A DNA stretch of 64,000 bases, taken from positions 1 through 64,000 of the forward strand of contig NZ_CAHJWJ010000014.1 of the NCBI RefSeq assembly GCF_903642285.1, in the 5' to 3' direction. The position numbers and the translations under genes are program-made. Positions 37,184-46,318 of this stretch are shown piece after piece (within the stretch, counting starts at the first letter, position 1; every line of letters begins with the position of its first letter). Source of the DNA: Sphingomonas bacterium (GTDB lineage: Bacteria > Pseudomonadota > Alphaproteobacteria > Sphingomonadales > Sphingomonadaceae). Under the pieces are notes generated by a model. It saw nothing but the letters and a program-made list of their open reading frames with translations. It searched no databases and had not been told where the DNA came from.

Positions 37184-38283
37184 GCCGCGGCCCGTGCCGC
37201 CTCGGTTTCCGCGATCCAGCCGCCGCCCAGCACGCGCTCGCCCGCATACAGCACCGCCGCCTGGCCCGGCGCGACGCCGTATTCGGGCGCGTCGAACACC
37301 ACGCGGTCGCCGACCAGCCGCGCCGGCACGGGCTTCGCCATCGACCGGACCTTCGCGGTCAGCGGCCCGGCGAAGTCGCCGCCAAGCCAGTTGACGCGCT
37401 CGACCCGCGCCGCATCGACCGCCAGCGCGGCGCGCGGGCCGACGACGACGCGGCGGGTGTCGGGTTCGAGCCGCACGACATAGAGCGGCTCCGGCACGCC
37501 GCCGATCTCCAGACCGCGACGCTGGCCGACGGTGTAATGGATCAGCCCGCGATGCGCCCCCAGCCGCCGCCCGGCCATGTCGACGATCTCGCCCGTGGTA
37601 TCCACGCCCGGCCGCAGTTTCGCGACGAGGCCTGCATAATCGCCGTCCGGGACGAAACAGATATCCTGGCTGTCGGGCTTGGCCGCGACGCCGAGCCCCA
37701 TTTCGGCGGCGATCGCGCGGACCCGGTCCTTGGGCAGACCGCCGAGCGGGAAGCGAAGATAGTCGAGCTGGGCCTGCGTGGTCGCGAACAGGAAATAGCT
37801 CTGGTCACGCGCCGGGTCCGCGCCGCGGTGCAGTTCGGCACCGCGCGGTCCCTCGACCCGGCGGACGTAATGACCGGTCGCCAGGCAATCCGCGCCCAGG
37901 TCGCGCGCGAGCGTGAGCAGGTCGGTGAATTTCGGGCCCATGTTGCACTGGACGCACGGGATCGGGGTGCGGCCCGCGATGTAATCGTCCGCGAACCGGT
38001 CGATCACGTCCGCGCGGAACCGCGTTTCGTGATCGAAGACATAATGCGCGATCCCCAGCCGATCGCAGACCGCACGGGCGTCGCGGATGTCGCGGCCCGC
38101 GCAGCACGAGCCGGCGCGCCCGATCGCCTCGCCATGATCGTAGAGCTGCAGCGTGACGCCGATCGTCTCCGCAGCCGTAGCCGCCGCCAGCGCGGCCACG
38201 ACGGAGCTGTCGACACCGCCCGACATCGCCACGACGATACGCTTGCCCCGCGGGTCCGCCCCGATCTGAAAGTCGGCTTCCAT
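37180..38283 (-). CDS. mnmA: tRNA-specific 2-thiouridylase
   Basis: A 367-residue enzyme that thiolates the wobble uridine of tRNA-Lys, Glu and Gln. Pyrophosphatase loop [10 protein letters not shown], first catalytic Cys in PCVQCN, second Cys in DSQDICFV, and the [10 protein letters not shown] block are all present. ATG at 38283 was preferred to TTG at 38304; the conserved part begins at [11 protein letters not shown] either way. Confidence 0.95.
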   Translation of the reverse strand: MEADFQIGADPRGKRIVVAMSGGVDSSVVAALAAATAAETIGVTLQLYDHGEAIGRAGSCCAGRDIRDARAVCDRLGIAHYVFDHETRFRADVIDRFADDYIAGRTPIPCVQCNMGPKFTDLLTLARDLGADCLATGHYVRRVEGPRGAELHRGADPARDQSYFLFATTQAQLDYLRFPLGGLPKDRVRAIAAEMGLGVAAKPDSQDICFVPDGDYAGLVAKLRPGVDTTGEIVDMAGRRLGAHRGLIHYTVGQRRGLEIGGVPEPLYVVRLEPDTRRVVVGPRAALAVDAARVERVNWLGGDFAGPLTAKVRSMAKPVPARLVGDRVVFDAPEYGVAPGQAAVLYAGERVLGGGWIAETEAARAAA

Positions 38284-38763
38284 CGCGGACGGGCCATAGC
38301 GCAAGCGCCGGCGGCGCGCAAAAGAACCGCGAATTCATACGTGTTCACGAAGCGTTGCGGCGGGCTTTACCCGGTTTTCATTCGCCCCGGCCTAGGGCGT
38401 ACATCCCCCCGCCGTTCCAGCGAGTATGCTTTTTGGACCTGAGTTTTCCCCCCTTCGTCGGCCCGACCGAACTCACCGTGCTGCCCGCCGATCTGGCCGC
38501 GCTGATGACCGGTATCGCCGCGCGCCAGGCCGGCAGCACGACCGCCGCGATCCAGGGCGACCTTTCCTATCGGACGATCGACCCGCGCCTGTTCGCGCCC
38601 GTCGACGGCGCGTTCAACGGCCCGATGGCGGCGACGATCATACGTTGGAAAGAGCAATGAAGACCGCGTTTACCGAAGCGTTTCAGGCGATCTTCAAATC
38701 CCGCGCCTACACGCAGCATCACTGTTGGAGAGGGGGCCCCCCGCCCCGATCGAGGTTGAGTTT
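38284..38763. other. Region upstream of sciP with two doubtful small frames
   Basis: About 480 bases. A plus-strand frame ending at 38660 reads protein-like (ELTVLPADLAALMTG, IDPRLFAPVDGAFNG) but lacks a clear ATG; a 36-codon frame starts at 38657 in ATGA overlap with its stop and ends at 38767, just past the sciP start. They could be a small operon or a leader for sciP. I see no family and no promoter match. Confidence 0.3.
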
Positions 38764-39063
38764 ATGATCGAGAACCAGAAGATCCGTCCCGCCAAAGTCA
38801 TCGGCCCGCTCGGCGAGCAGCTGACGATCGAGAGCTTGCCGCCCCCCTCCACCACGCGCTGGGTGGTACGCCGCAAGGCCGAAGTGGTCGCTGCGGTGAA
38901 CGGCGGGCTGCTGTCGGTGGACGAGGTCTGCGAACGCTACGGCCTGACGCCCGAGGAATTCGCCGGATGGCAGCGCGCGATCGACCGATCGGGCATGCCG
39001 GGCCTGCGTGTGACCCGGATCCAGCACTACAATGCGCTTTACGAGCGTCAGCAGAAATATTGA
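38764..39063 (+). CDS. sciP: SciP-like CtrA inhibitor (DUF1153)
   Basis: A 99-residue DUF1153 protein. The conserved core LPPPSTTRWVVRRKAEVVAAV, then GGLLSVDEVCERYGLT, and GLRVTRIQHYN matches Caulobacter SciP, which binds CtrA and blocks activation of its promoters in the early cell cycle. GAGGTTGAG precedes the ATG. It implies a CtrA-type cell-cycle circuit. Confidence 0.85.
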   Translation: MIENQKIRPAKVIGPLGEQLTIESLPPPSTTRWVVRRKAEVVAAVNGGLLSVDEVCERYGLTPEEFAGWQRAIDRSGMPGLRVTRIQHYNALYERQQKY

Positions 39064-39156
39064 TCGAGGTTATCGGACCGCCTACGGAACAATAATCCCG
39101 GCTCGCGAGTCTGTTGGTCATCGCCCGGTAACGGGGACCAATAGAGGGACGCGATC

Positions 39157-39402
39157 ATGGGTATCATCATCTGGCTTATCGTGGGTGGCCTGTGCGGCTG
39201 GCTGGCCGGGCTTATCATGCGCGACAATCAGGGCATCTTGCTGAATATCGTCGTCGGGATCGTCGGCTCGGTCATCGCCTCGGCGATCTTCGGTGCCGGG
39301 ATCAACGAGGTGATCACGGTATCTACGTTCATCTATTCGCTGGTCGGTGCGATCATCCTGCTCGCGATTGTCAACCTCATCCGTCGCGGCCGCGTGCGGT
39401 AA
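39157..39402 (+). CDS. GlsB/YeaQ/YmgE-family membrane protein
   Basis: An 81-residue protein of three hydrophobic helices with Gly-rich packing (IIIWLIVGGLCGWLAGLI, GIVGSVIASAIFG, YSLVGAIILLAIVNLI). The family is small, stress-linked and of unknown molecular role. Followed by a strong terminator. Confidence 0.88.
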   Translation: MGIIIWLIVGGLCGWLAGLIMRDNQGILLNIVVGIVGSVIASAIFGAGINEVITVSTFIYSLVGAIILLAIVNLIRRGRVR

Positions 39403-39427
39403 GCATCGGCAATCGGAATTCAGGAAA

Positions 39428-39456
39428 GGCCGTCCGGGCGACCGGGCGGCCTTTTT
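39428..39456 (+). terminator. Rho-independent terminator
   Basis: GGCCGTCCGG, loop GCGA, CCGGGCGGCC (one G-U pair) and then TTTTT. It ends the GlsB/YeaQ gene and stops just before the convergent SIMPL gene. Confidence 0.85.
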
Positions 39457-39466
39457 CATGGCCGCG

Positions 39467-40195
39467 CTATTCCAGCAGGAATCGCACTGATAGCGTCGCC
39501 GTGACGTCCTTCTCGCCCGGCGCGATCGCGGTATCGACCTTTAGCTGGGCACGCGCGTAGACCATCGGCGCGTTGCCGCCGCCCGTATTCTCGCCCGACT
39601 CCGAAATCGAAACGATCCGCACGACGTGCAGGCCGGCCGCGCGCGCGTACAGATCGGCGCGGATGCGGGCGCGGCGCACCGCATCGGTACGCGCTTCGTC
39701 CAATGCGGCATCGGGATTGTCGAGCGACAGGTCGGGCCCGTCGATCTGGTTCGCCCCTTCCGCCACCAACGCGTCCAGGATCGGACCCGCCCGGGCGATG
39801 TCGTGGAACCGGATCGAGACGCTGTCGGTCGCCTGGTAACCCGTCAGCGTCGGCGGCCGATTGTCGGCGTAGCGATATTGCGGGTTCAACCTTACGCTGG
39901 CGGTCGCGATGTCGCGGGGTGCGATACCGGCCTTCTTCAACGCGGCCAGCACGCGCTGGATCCGCATCGCATCGTCGGCCAGCGCGGCGGATGCGGTCGC
40001 GGCCTGCGCCACCACCCCGGCCCGGATCGTCGCCAGGTCGGGTATGCGGGTCGTGCGCCCTTGCGCGGTGATATCCAGCACGGTGCCCGTCGCCGGGACC
40101 ATCGGCGGGACCGATTGGGCACGGGCCCGGGCGGTCGCCGCGACCAGCGGCAGGGCGGCGAGGGCGGACATGGCGGTGCGTGACGGACGGAACAT
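39467..40195 (-). CDS. SIMPL-domain (DUF541) periplasmic protein
   Basis: A 242-residue protein with a signal peptide and a SIMPL/BP26-like domain (VLDITAQGRTTRIPDLATIRAGV, LNPQYRYADNRPPTLTGYQA, AQLKVDTAI). The role of these proteins in bacteria is not settled; some are stress or surface antigens. ATG at 40195 gives the signal peptide. Confidence 0.85.
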   Translation of the reverse strand: MFRPSRTAMSALAALPLVAATARARAQSVPPMVPATGTVLDITAQGRTTRIPDLATIRAGVVAQAATASAALADDAMRIQRVLAALKKAGIAPRDIATASVRLNPQYRYADNRPPTLTGYQATDSVSIRFHDIARAGPILDALVAEGANQIDGPDLSLDNPDAALDEARTDAVRRARIRADLYARAAGLHVVRIVSISESGENTGGGNAPMVYARAQLKVDTAIAPGEKDVTATLSVRFLLE

Positions 40196-40365
40196 CGGGG
40201 CCTCCCAGCGAAGTGACGACGGGCATCGTGACACGGAAACGATGAAACCCCCGGTGAACGCAAGGGGTCGGCTTGCGGAAAACGGGCTTTTCGGCCATGT
40301 CGCTGCCCACTTGAGGTTGGTGACTTATTCCTATAACACAGTCACTCCGAAGGGTGGGGACGAAC

Positions 40366-41541
40366 ATGAATTACGAGTCGCGACAGATCGGCGGCGAAGA
40401 CCGGGCCGCGTTGCCCGACTATACCGACGCCCGGCCGGGCCGCGGACGTCGCGCGCTCGGCCTCGTCGGCCTCGTGCTGCTCGCGGCCGTGCTGATCTGG
40501 GCGTTCTTCCTGCGCGGGCATGCCGCGCCCAATACGCAGCCCGTCGAGCAGGTGCCGAGCGTCAGCGTCGTCGTCCCCGGGCGCAAGACGATCGACCGTC
40601 AGCTGAGCGCGAACGGCAGCCTGGCCGCCAAGCGGGAAATGCCGGTCGGCGTGGCCGGCGAAGGCGGGATGGTCCGTCAGGTCCTCGTCGAGCCGGGCCA
40701 GTGGGTCCAGGCGGGGCAGGTATTGGCGACCATCGACCGGTCGGTGCAGACGCAGACCGCCGCTTCGCTCGGCGCATCGATCAAGGTCGCGCAGGCCGAT
40801 GCGACACTGGCGCAATCCGAACTCGACCGCGCGCAGCAGCTGGTGGCGCGCGGGTTCATTTCGCGGTCGGATATCGAAACCAAGACCGCGACCCGCGACG
40901 CCGCCGCGGCGCGCGTCAAGGTGGCGCAGGCGCAGCTCGCGCAGCAGCAGGCGACCAATGGCCGGCTCGATATCCGCGCGCCCGCGGCGGGTCTGGTGCT
41001 GACCCGTCAGGTCGAACCCGGACAGATCGTCAATTCCGCGTCGGGCATGCTGTTCCGGGTGGCGATGGACGGCCTGCTGGAAATGCGTGCGGCGCTGAGC
41101 GAATCCGATCTGGCGACGGTCCATGTCGGCGCGCGCGCGACGGTGACGCCGGTGGGTTCGACCGACAGCTTCCAGGGCGTGGTATGGCAGGTGTCGCCGG
41201 TGATCGATCCGACGACGCGCCAGGGCATCGCGCGCGTGCAGCTGACCTACAATCCCTCGCTTCGCCCCGGCGGGTTCGCCGCGGCGACGATCGTCAGCGG
41301 TGCCAATGTCGCGCCGCTGCTGCCCGATTCGGTTTTGCAGAGCGACGACAAGGGCAATTTCGTGTATGTCGTCGGACCGGACGACAAGGTCGAACGCCGC
41401 AACGTGAAGATCGGGCAGGTCTCCGATTCCGGCGTGACGATCCTCGGCGGGCTGACGGGGACGGAGCGCGTGGTGGTGTCCGCGGGCGGGTTCCTGGCCC
41501 CGGGACAGAAGGTGAAGCCGATCGTGCAGAAGGCATCCTGA
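40366..41541 (+). CDS. RND efflux periplasmic adaptor (MFP)
   Basis: A 391-residue membrane fusion protein: N-terminal anchor (about 33-50), lipoyl half-motifs (GEGGMVRQVLVEPGQWVQAGQVLA and its partner), a hairpin helix region (AQADATLAQSELDRAQQL), and beta-barrel parts. GGTGGGGA precedes ATG at 40366. It joins the permease encoded one base downstream. Confidence 0.92.
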   Translation: MNYESRQIGGEDRAALPDYTDARPGRGRRALGLVGLVLLAAVLIWAFFLRGHAAPNTQPVEQVPSVSVVVPGRKTIDRQLSANGSLAAKREMPVGVAGEGGMVRQVLVEPGQWVQAGQVLATIDRSVQTQTAASLGASIKVAQADATLAQSELDRAQQLVARGFISRSDIETKTATRDAAAARVKVAQAQLAQQQATNGRLDIRAPAAGLVLTRQVEPGQIVNSASGMLFRVAMDGLLEMRAALSESDLATVHVGARATVTPVGSTDSFQGVVWQVSPVIDPTTRQGIARVQLTYNPSLRPGGFAAATIVSGANVAPLLPDSVLQSDDKGNFVYVVGPDDKVERRNVKIGQVSDSGVTILGGLTGTERVVVSAGGFLAPGQKVKPIVQKAS

Positions 41542-41542
41542 T

Positions 41543-44500
41543 ATGAATTTCCGCAACATCTCCGCCTGGGCGATCCGCAACCCGGTGCCGCCGATCGTGC
41601 TGTTCGTCGCGCTGACGCTGGCAGGCATCGTCAGCTTCATGGGGATGAGCGTCAACGATCAGCCGGATATCGATTTTCCCGTCGCGATCGTCGTCATCAG
41701 CCAGCCGGGTGCCGCGCCGACCGAGCTTGAGACGCAGGTCACGCAGCGCGTCGAGGCGGCGGTGCGGTCGTTGCAGGGCATCGACGAAATCAGTTCTACC
41801 GTGACGGAAGGGCAGTCTCAGACCGTCGTTCAGCTGGCGATCGGCACCCCGATCGACCGCGCGGTCAACGACGTGCGCGACGCGATCTCGCAAATCCGCG
41901 GCAACCTGCCGCAGGGCATCCTGGAACCGCAGGTGTTCCGCGCGAACACGACGGGCAACGATCTCGCCAGCTATTCGGCCGTCGCGAGCGACATGACCGT
42001 CGAACAGCTGAGCTGGTATATCGACAATACCGTGACCAAGGAATTGCTGTCGATCCCCGGCATGGCCGAGGTGGACCGCAACGGTGGCGTCAGCCGTGAA
42101 ATCCGGGTGATCCTCGATCCGCTGAAGCTTCAGGCGCAGGGCGTCACCGCCAGTCAGGTCAACACGCAGCTGCGCTCGGTCAATCTGAACGCCGCTGGTG
42201 GTCGGGCCGAGATCGCCGGGTCCGAACAGTCGGTCCGCGTGCTCGGCAACGCCCGCAACGCGGTCGATCTCGGTCAGTCGCAGATCAACGTCGGCGGCGG
42301 CAGGACGGTGCGCCTGTCCGATCTGGGTCAGGTCCGCGACCTGTTCGCCGAACAGCGCAGCCGCGCGGTGGTGGACGGACGCCAGGTCATCAGCTTCGAT
42401 TTCCAGCGCGCGAAGGGTGCGTCGGACGTCAGCGTCTACAACGAAGCGGTCAAGAAGCTGACCGCGCTGGAGCAGCGCAACCCGCGCGTGCATTTCGTGC
42501 TGCGCCAGAACAGCGTGAAGCGCACGGAAGAGAATTATCACAGCGCGATCGAGGCGATGATCGAAGGCGCGGTGCTCGCGGTCTTCGTCGTGTTCCTGTT
42601 CCTGCGCGACGTGCGCGCAACCGCGATTTCCGCGCTGGCCATTCCGCTATCGGCGATCCCGACCTTCTGGTTCATGGACCTGATGGGATTCACGCTGAAC
42701 CAGATGACGTTGCTCGCGCTGTCGCTCGTCGCCGGTGTGCTGGTGGACGATGCGATCGTCGAGATCGAGAATATCGTTCGCCATATGCGGATGGGCAAAT
42801 CGGCGTATCAGGCGTCGATCGATGCCGCGGACGAGATCGGGCTGGCGGTGCTGGCGACGACGATGTCGATCGTCGCCGTGTTCCTGCCGGTCGCGCTGAT
42901 GCCCGGCGTGTCGGGGCAGTTCTTCAAGAATTTCGGCATGACCGTCGTCGCGTCGGTGCTGATGAGCCTGGCGGTCGCGCGTCTCGTCACGCCGATGATC
43001 GCGGCCTATTTCCTGAAGGCCGCGGGGCCCGCCAAGCATGGCGAGGGTCGCATGATGGACGGTTACATGGCGACGCTGCGCTGGACGTTGATCCGCGGGC
43101 GCGCCGGGGGTCAGGCGGCGGGGGGTTTCGGCCGGCGACTGATGGCGCGTCTGTGGGACCATCGTTTGTGGGTGACGGGGCTCGGCGCGGTCGCGTTCGT
43201 CGCGACGATCGCGATGTTCGGCGTGTTGCCGATGACGTTCCAGCCGGCGAGCGATAGCGATACCTCGACCGCGACGATCGACATGGTACCGGGAACGACG
43301 CTGGCCCAGACGGACGTGGTCGTGAAGCGAGTGGCCGCGCTGCTCGGCGCGCAGCCGGAAGTCGCATCGGTCTATTCGCGTACCGGCCAAAGCGGCGCGG
43401 TGAATTCGGGTCGCGTCACCGCGACGCTGAAGGACAAGCGCACGAAGACCAGCACGCAGTTCGAGCGCGATCTCGCACCGCAACTGGCGAGCATACCGGA
43501 CGCGCGGATCGCCTTCCGGTCGCAATTCGGGTTCGGGACCAGCTCGCGCGACGTGAACGTGACGCTGGGCGGCGACGATCCCGTGATGCTGCAGCAGACC
43601 GCGGACAAGATCGTCGCGCAGATGTCCAAACTGCCGATGATCACCGCACCGCGCGTATCCGGCAATCTGCAACGACCCGAAATCGTGCTGAAGCCGCGGA
43701 TGGATCTGGCCGCCAATCTCGGCGTGACGACCGATGCGCTGTCGAACGCGATCCGGATCGCGACACTCGGCGATATCGATCAGAACAGCGCGAAATTCTC
43801 GCTGTCGGATCGCCAGATCCCGATCCGCGTCGCGCTGGACCAGAATGCGCGGACCAGCCTGTCGACGATCCAGAACCTGCCGGTCGCGACCGCGTCCGGC
43901 GGCGCGGTGCCGCTCAGCCTCGTCGCGGATATCGGCCTGGGATCGGGGCCGACCAAGATCGACCGGGTCAATCAACAACGTCAGATCACGCTCGGCGCCG
44001 ATCTCGCGCCCGGCGTCGTCAGCGGTGTCGCGAACAAGGCGATCCACGATCTGCCCGCGATGAAGGACTTGCCGATCGGCGTCGCCGAACTGACGCTCGG
44101 CCAGTCGAAATGGCAGGAGGAGATGGTCACCAATTTCATCATGGCGGTGATCGCGGGCATCTTCCTCGTCTTCGCGGTGCTGGTCCTGCTGTACCGCCGC
44201 GCGCTGCCGCCGTTCGTCAACATGGGGTCGCTGATGCTGGCACCGCTCGGCGGCCTGGTGGCGCTGTGGGTGGCGGGGCAGCCGCTGTCGCTCCCCGTCT
44301 TCATCGGCATCCTGATGCTGCTCGGCATCGTCGCGAAGAATTCGATCCTGCTGATCGACTTTGCGCTGGAGGAGATGGCGAAGGGGGTGGACGTCGTCAC
44401 CGCGATCATCGATGCCGGGCACAAGCGCGCGCAGCCCATCGTCATGACCACGGTCGCGATGGTCGCCGGTATGGTGCCGACCGCCTTGTCGCTCGGCGGC

Positions 44501-44773
44501 GACGGATCGTGGCGTGCGCCGATGGGTATCGTCGTGATCGGCGGGCTGTTGCTGTCGACCGTGCTCACCCTGCTGATCGTGCCGGCGACGTTCAGCCTGG
44601 CGGTCGGGATCGAACGCTGGGCGGGCCCGCGGCTCGGACGCCGCCTGCTGACGTATCGCCCGGGCGACGACGGCAGCGAAGTCATCGGCATCGCCGGCCC
44701 CCGCGGTCCGGCGCTCGGCCCGATGCCCGGACGGATCGGTTACGACGACGACGGCACGCAGCCGGCGGAATGA
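41543..44773 (+). CDS. RND multidrug efflux permease
   Basis: A 1076-residue inner membrane antiporter of the AcrB/MdtB group. Twelve membrane segments, two large periplasmic loops, and the proton-relay stretch GVLVDDAIVEIENI in TM4 are visible, with the second-half GIVAKNSILLIDFALEE. It starts one base after the adaptor stop. No outer membrane factor is in the pair, so a TolC-like partner must be encoded elsewhere. Slightly longer than the usual 1030-1050 because of the C-terminal tail. Confidence 0.95.
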   Translation: MNFRNISAWAIRNPVPPIVLFVALTLAGIVSFMGMSVNDQPDIDFPVAIVVISQPGAAPTELETQVTQRVEAAVRSLQGIDEISSTVTEGQSQTVVQLAIGTPIDRAVNDVRDAISQIRGNLPQGILEPQVFRANTTGNDLASYSAVASDMTVEQLSWYIDNTVTKELLSIPGMAEVDRNGGVSREIRVILDPLKLQAQGVTASQVNTQLRSVNLNAAGGRAEIAGSEQSVRVLGNARNAVDLGQSQINVGGGRTVRLSDLGQVRDLFAEQRSRAVVDGRQVISFDFQRAKGASDVSVYNEAVKKLTALEQRNPRVHFVLRQNSVKRTEENYHSAIEAMIEGAVLAVFVVFLFLRDVRATAISALAIPLSAIPTFWFMDLMGFTLNQMTLLALSLVAGVLVDDAIVEIENIVRHMRMGKSAYQASIDAADEIGLAVLATTMSIVAVFLPVALMPGVSGQFFKNFGMTVVASVLMSLAVARLVTPMIAAYFLKAAGPAKHGEGRMMDGYMATLRWTLIRGRAGGQAAGGFGRRLMARLWDHRLWVTGLGAVAFVATIAMFGVLPMTFQPASDSDTSTATIDMVPGTTLAQTDVVVKRVAALLGAQPEVASVYSRTGQSGAVNSGRVTATLKDKRTKTSTQFERDLAPQLASIPDARIAFRSQFGFGTSSRDVNVTLGGDDPVMLQQTADKIVAQMSKLPMITAPRVSGNLQRPEIVLKPRMDLAANLGVTTDALSNAIRIATLGDIDQNSAKFSLSDRQIPIRVALDQNARTSLSTIQNLPVATASGGAVPLSLVADIGLGSGPTKIDRVNQQRQITLGADLAPGVVSGVANKAIHDLPAMKDLPIGVAELTLGQSKWQEEMVTNFIMAVIAGIFLVFAVLVLLYRRALPPFVNMGSLMLAPLGGLVALWVAGQPLSLPVFIGILMLLGIVAKNSILLIDFALEEMAKGVDVVTAIIDAGHKRAQPIVMTTVAMVAGMVPTALSLGGDGSWRAPMGIVVIGGLLLSTVLTLLIVPATFSLAVGIERWAGPRLGRRLLTYRPGDDGSEVIGIAGPRGPALGPMPGRIGYDDDGTQPAE

Positions 44774-44813
44774 TCGCTTGAACCATCCCCCCGTTCGGGG
44801 ATTGTCCGACGCG

Positions 44814-46091
44814 ATGTCGAACCGCGCCATTCGTACGACCGCCGCTGGCGAGCCTGCGCCCGCGGCACTGGTGCGGATGCGGCTGGTGGCGACCGGGCTG
44901 CTGGTCGCGATGGCGATCCTGTTCCTCGTCGCCCGTGCGGCGCTGCGGAGCGGGCATCCCGCCGGATGGGGTTTCGTCCTGGCCTTTGCCGAGGCGGCGA
45001 TGGTCGGCGGTCTGGCGGACTGGTTCGCGGTCACCGCCTTGTTCCGGCACCCGCTCGGCCTGCCGATCCCGCACACCGCGATCGTGCCGCGCAACAAGGA
45101 CCGGATCGGCGACACGCTCGCGCAATTCCTGCGCGACAATTTCCTGATCCCCGCCGTCATCGCCCGGCGGATGCGGCCGCTCGACGTCGCATCCGCCATC
45201 GCGCGCTGGCTGACCGATCCGCCCGAGGGCGCGGGCGGCCGGTTCCGCAAGGGCGCGTCGAAGCTCGTCGCGCAGATGCTGGAAGGACTCGATCCGCAGC
45301 GAATGGGCGGGATGGTCAAGGCGGCGATCGCGACCCGGCTGCGCACGACCGGACTCTCGCCCGTGCTCGGCCGGCTGATGAAGGCCGCGATCGCCGAGAA
45401 CCGCCACGCGCCGTTGCTGGAGGCGGGGGTTCGCTGGGGGGCGAAGGCACTGGCGCAGAACGAACATCTGGTCCGCCGGATGGTGCACGACCGCGCGGGC
45501 TCGATCTTGCGCTGGACCGGCCTCGACGAAACCGTCGCCGACAAGCTGATCGCGGGGCTCGACAAGCTGCTGACCGACATGGCGGACGATCCGCAGCATC
45601 CGTTGCGGCTGCGGGCGGAGGAGGGGCTCGATCGCCTCGCCTGGGACCTGCAATATGACCGCCGTGTGCGCGCGCGCGTCGAGGCGATGAAGGAGGAACT
45701 GCTCGCCAACCCGGCGATGCAGCGCTGGATCGACGGGTTGTGGGAACAGGCGCGCGGCAGCCTGCTGAGGATCGCGCGCGATCCGGAGGCGGCGATGGCG
45801 GGCCGGCTCGGCGAGATCCTCCGTCAACTGGGCGAGACGCTGCAGAACGACCGCCGGCTTGCGCGCACGATCAATCGTTTCGTTCGCCGCAGCGTCGTCG
45901 GCGTCGCGGCGGATTATGGCGACGGGATCGTCCGACTGGTGTCGGAAACGGTCCGCGGCTGGGACTCCAGGACGATCACGCGGCGCCTGGAAAATGCGGT
46001 CGGCCGGGACCTGCAATATATCCGCGTCAACGGTACCATCGTTGGGGGCCTGGTCGGGCTGACGATCCACGCGGTCGATCTGGTGTTGTAG
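44814..46091 (+). CDS. DUF445 membrane-associated protein
   Basis: A 425-residue protein with two N-terminal membrane segments and a long helical part. The DUF445 signature FAEAAMVGGLADWFAVTALF followed by HPLGLPIPHTAIVPRNKDRIG is clear, and a final hydrophobic helix (IVGGLVGLTIHAVDLVL) ends the chain. Function unknown. ATG at 44814 was chosen; TTG at 44778 is possible. It lies 40 bases after the RND permease gene. Confidence 0.85.
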   Translation: MSNRAIRTTAAGEPAPAALVRMRLVATGLLVAMAILFLVARAALRSGHPAGWGFVLAFAEAAMVGGLADWFAVTALFRHPLGLPIPHTAIVPRNKDRIGDTLAQFLRDNFLIPAVIARRMRPLDVASAIARWLTDPPEGAGGRFRKGASKLVAQMLEGLDPQRMGGMVKAAIATRLRTTGLSPVLGRLMKAAIAENRHAPLLEAGVRWGAKALAQNEHLVRRMVHDRAGSILRWTGLDETVADKLIAGLDKLLTDMADDPQHPLRLRAEEGLDRLAWDLQYDRRVRARVEAMKEELLANPAMQRWIDGLWEQARGSLLRIARDPEAAMAGRLGEILRQLGETLQNDRRLARTINRFVRRSVVGVAADYGDGIVRLVSETVRGWDSRTITRRLENAVGRDLQYIRVNGTIVGGLVGLTIHAVDLVL

Positions 46092-46135
46092 AAGCGCACA
46101 TAATCATTTCGTTTTCGGACGCCCCGTCGATCAAC

Positions 46136-46217
46136 GTCATCCCGGGCTTGTCCCGGGATCCGGAGCCAAGCAGCGACACGCCCGTAACCCTGGATCCCGG
46201 GACAAGCCCGGGATGAC
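46136..46217. repeat. Dispersed palindromic repeat, family A, copy 4
   Basis: GTCATCCCGGGCTTGTCCCG on the left and the exact complement ending in GCCCGGGATGAC on the right, with GGATCC at the inner ends. The most symmetric copy. It lies between the DUF445 gene and mlaE. Confidence 0.9.
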
Positions 46218-46318
46218 GCAAGGGGTACCGACAGCCCTGATCGCCAATCGCGCCAGCGCGCCGTCGCACGCCGCAATCGTCTTGCCGTGCCTGCCGCTTT
46301 CCCGCAAAGGTACGGGCG

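Noticed and set aside
39080-39125. GGAAC upstream of the GlsB/YeaQ gene as an EcfG promoter
   Set aside because: The next GTT is 22 bases away and has no preceding C; spacing must be 16-17. The stress link remains possible by family only.
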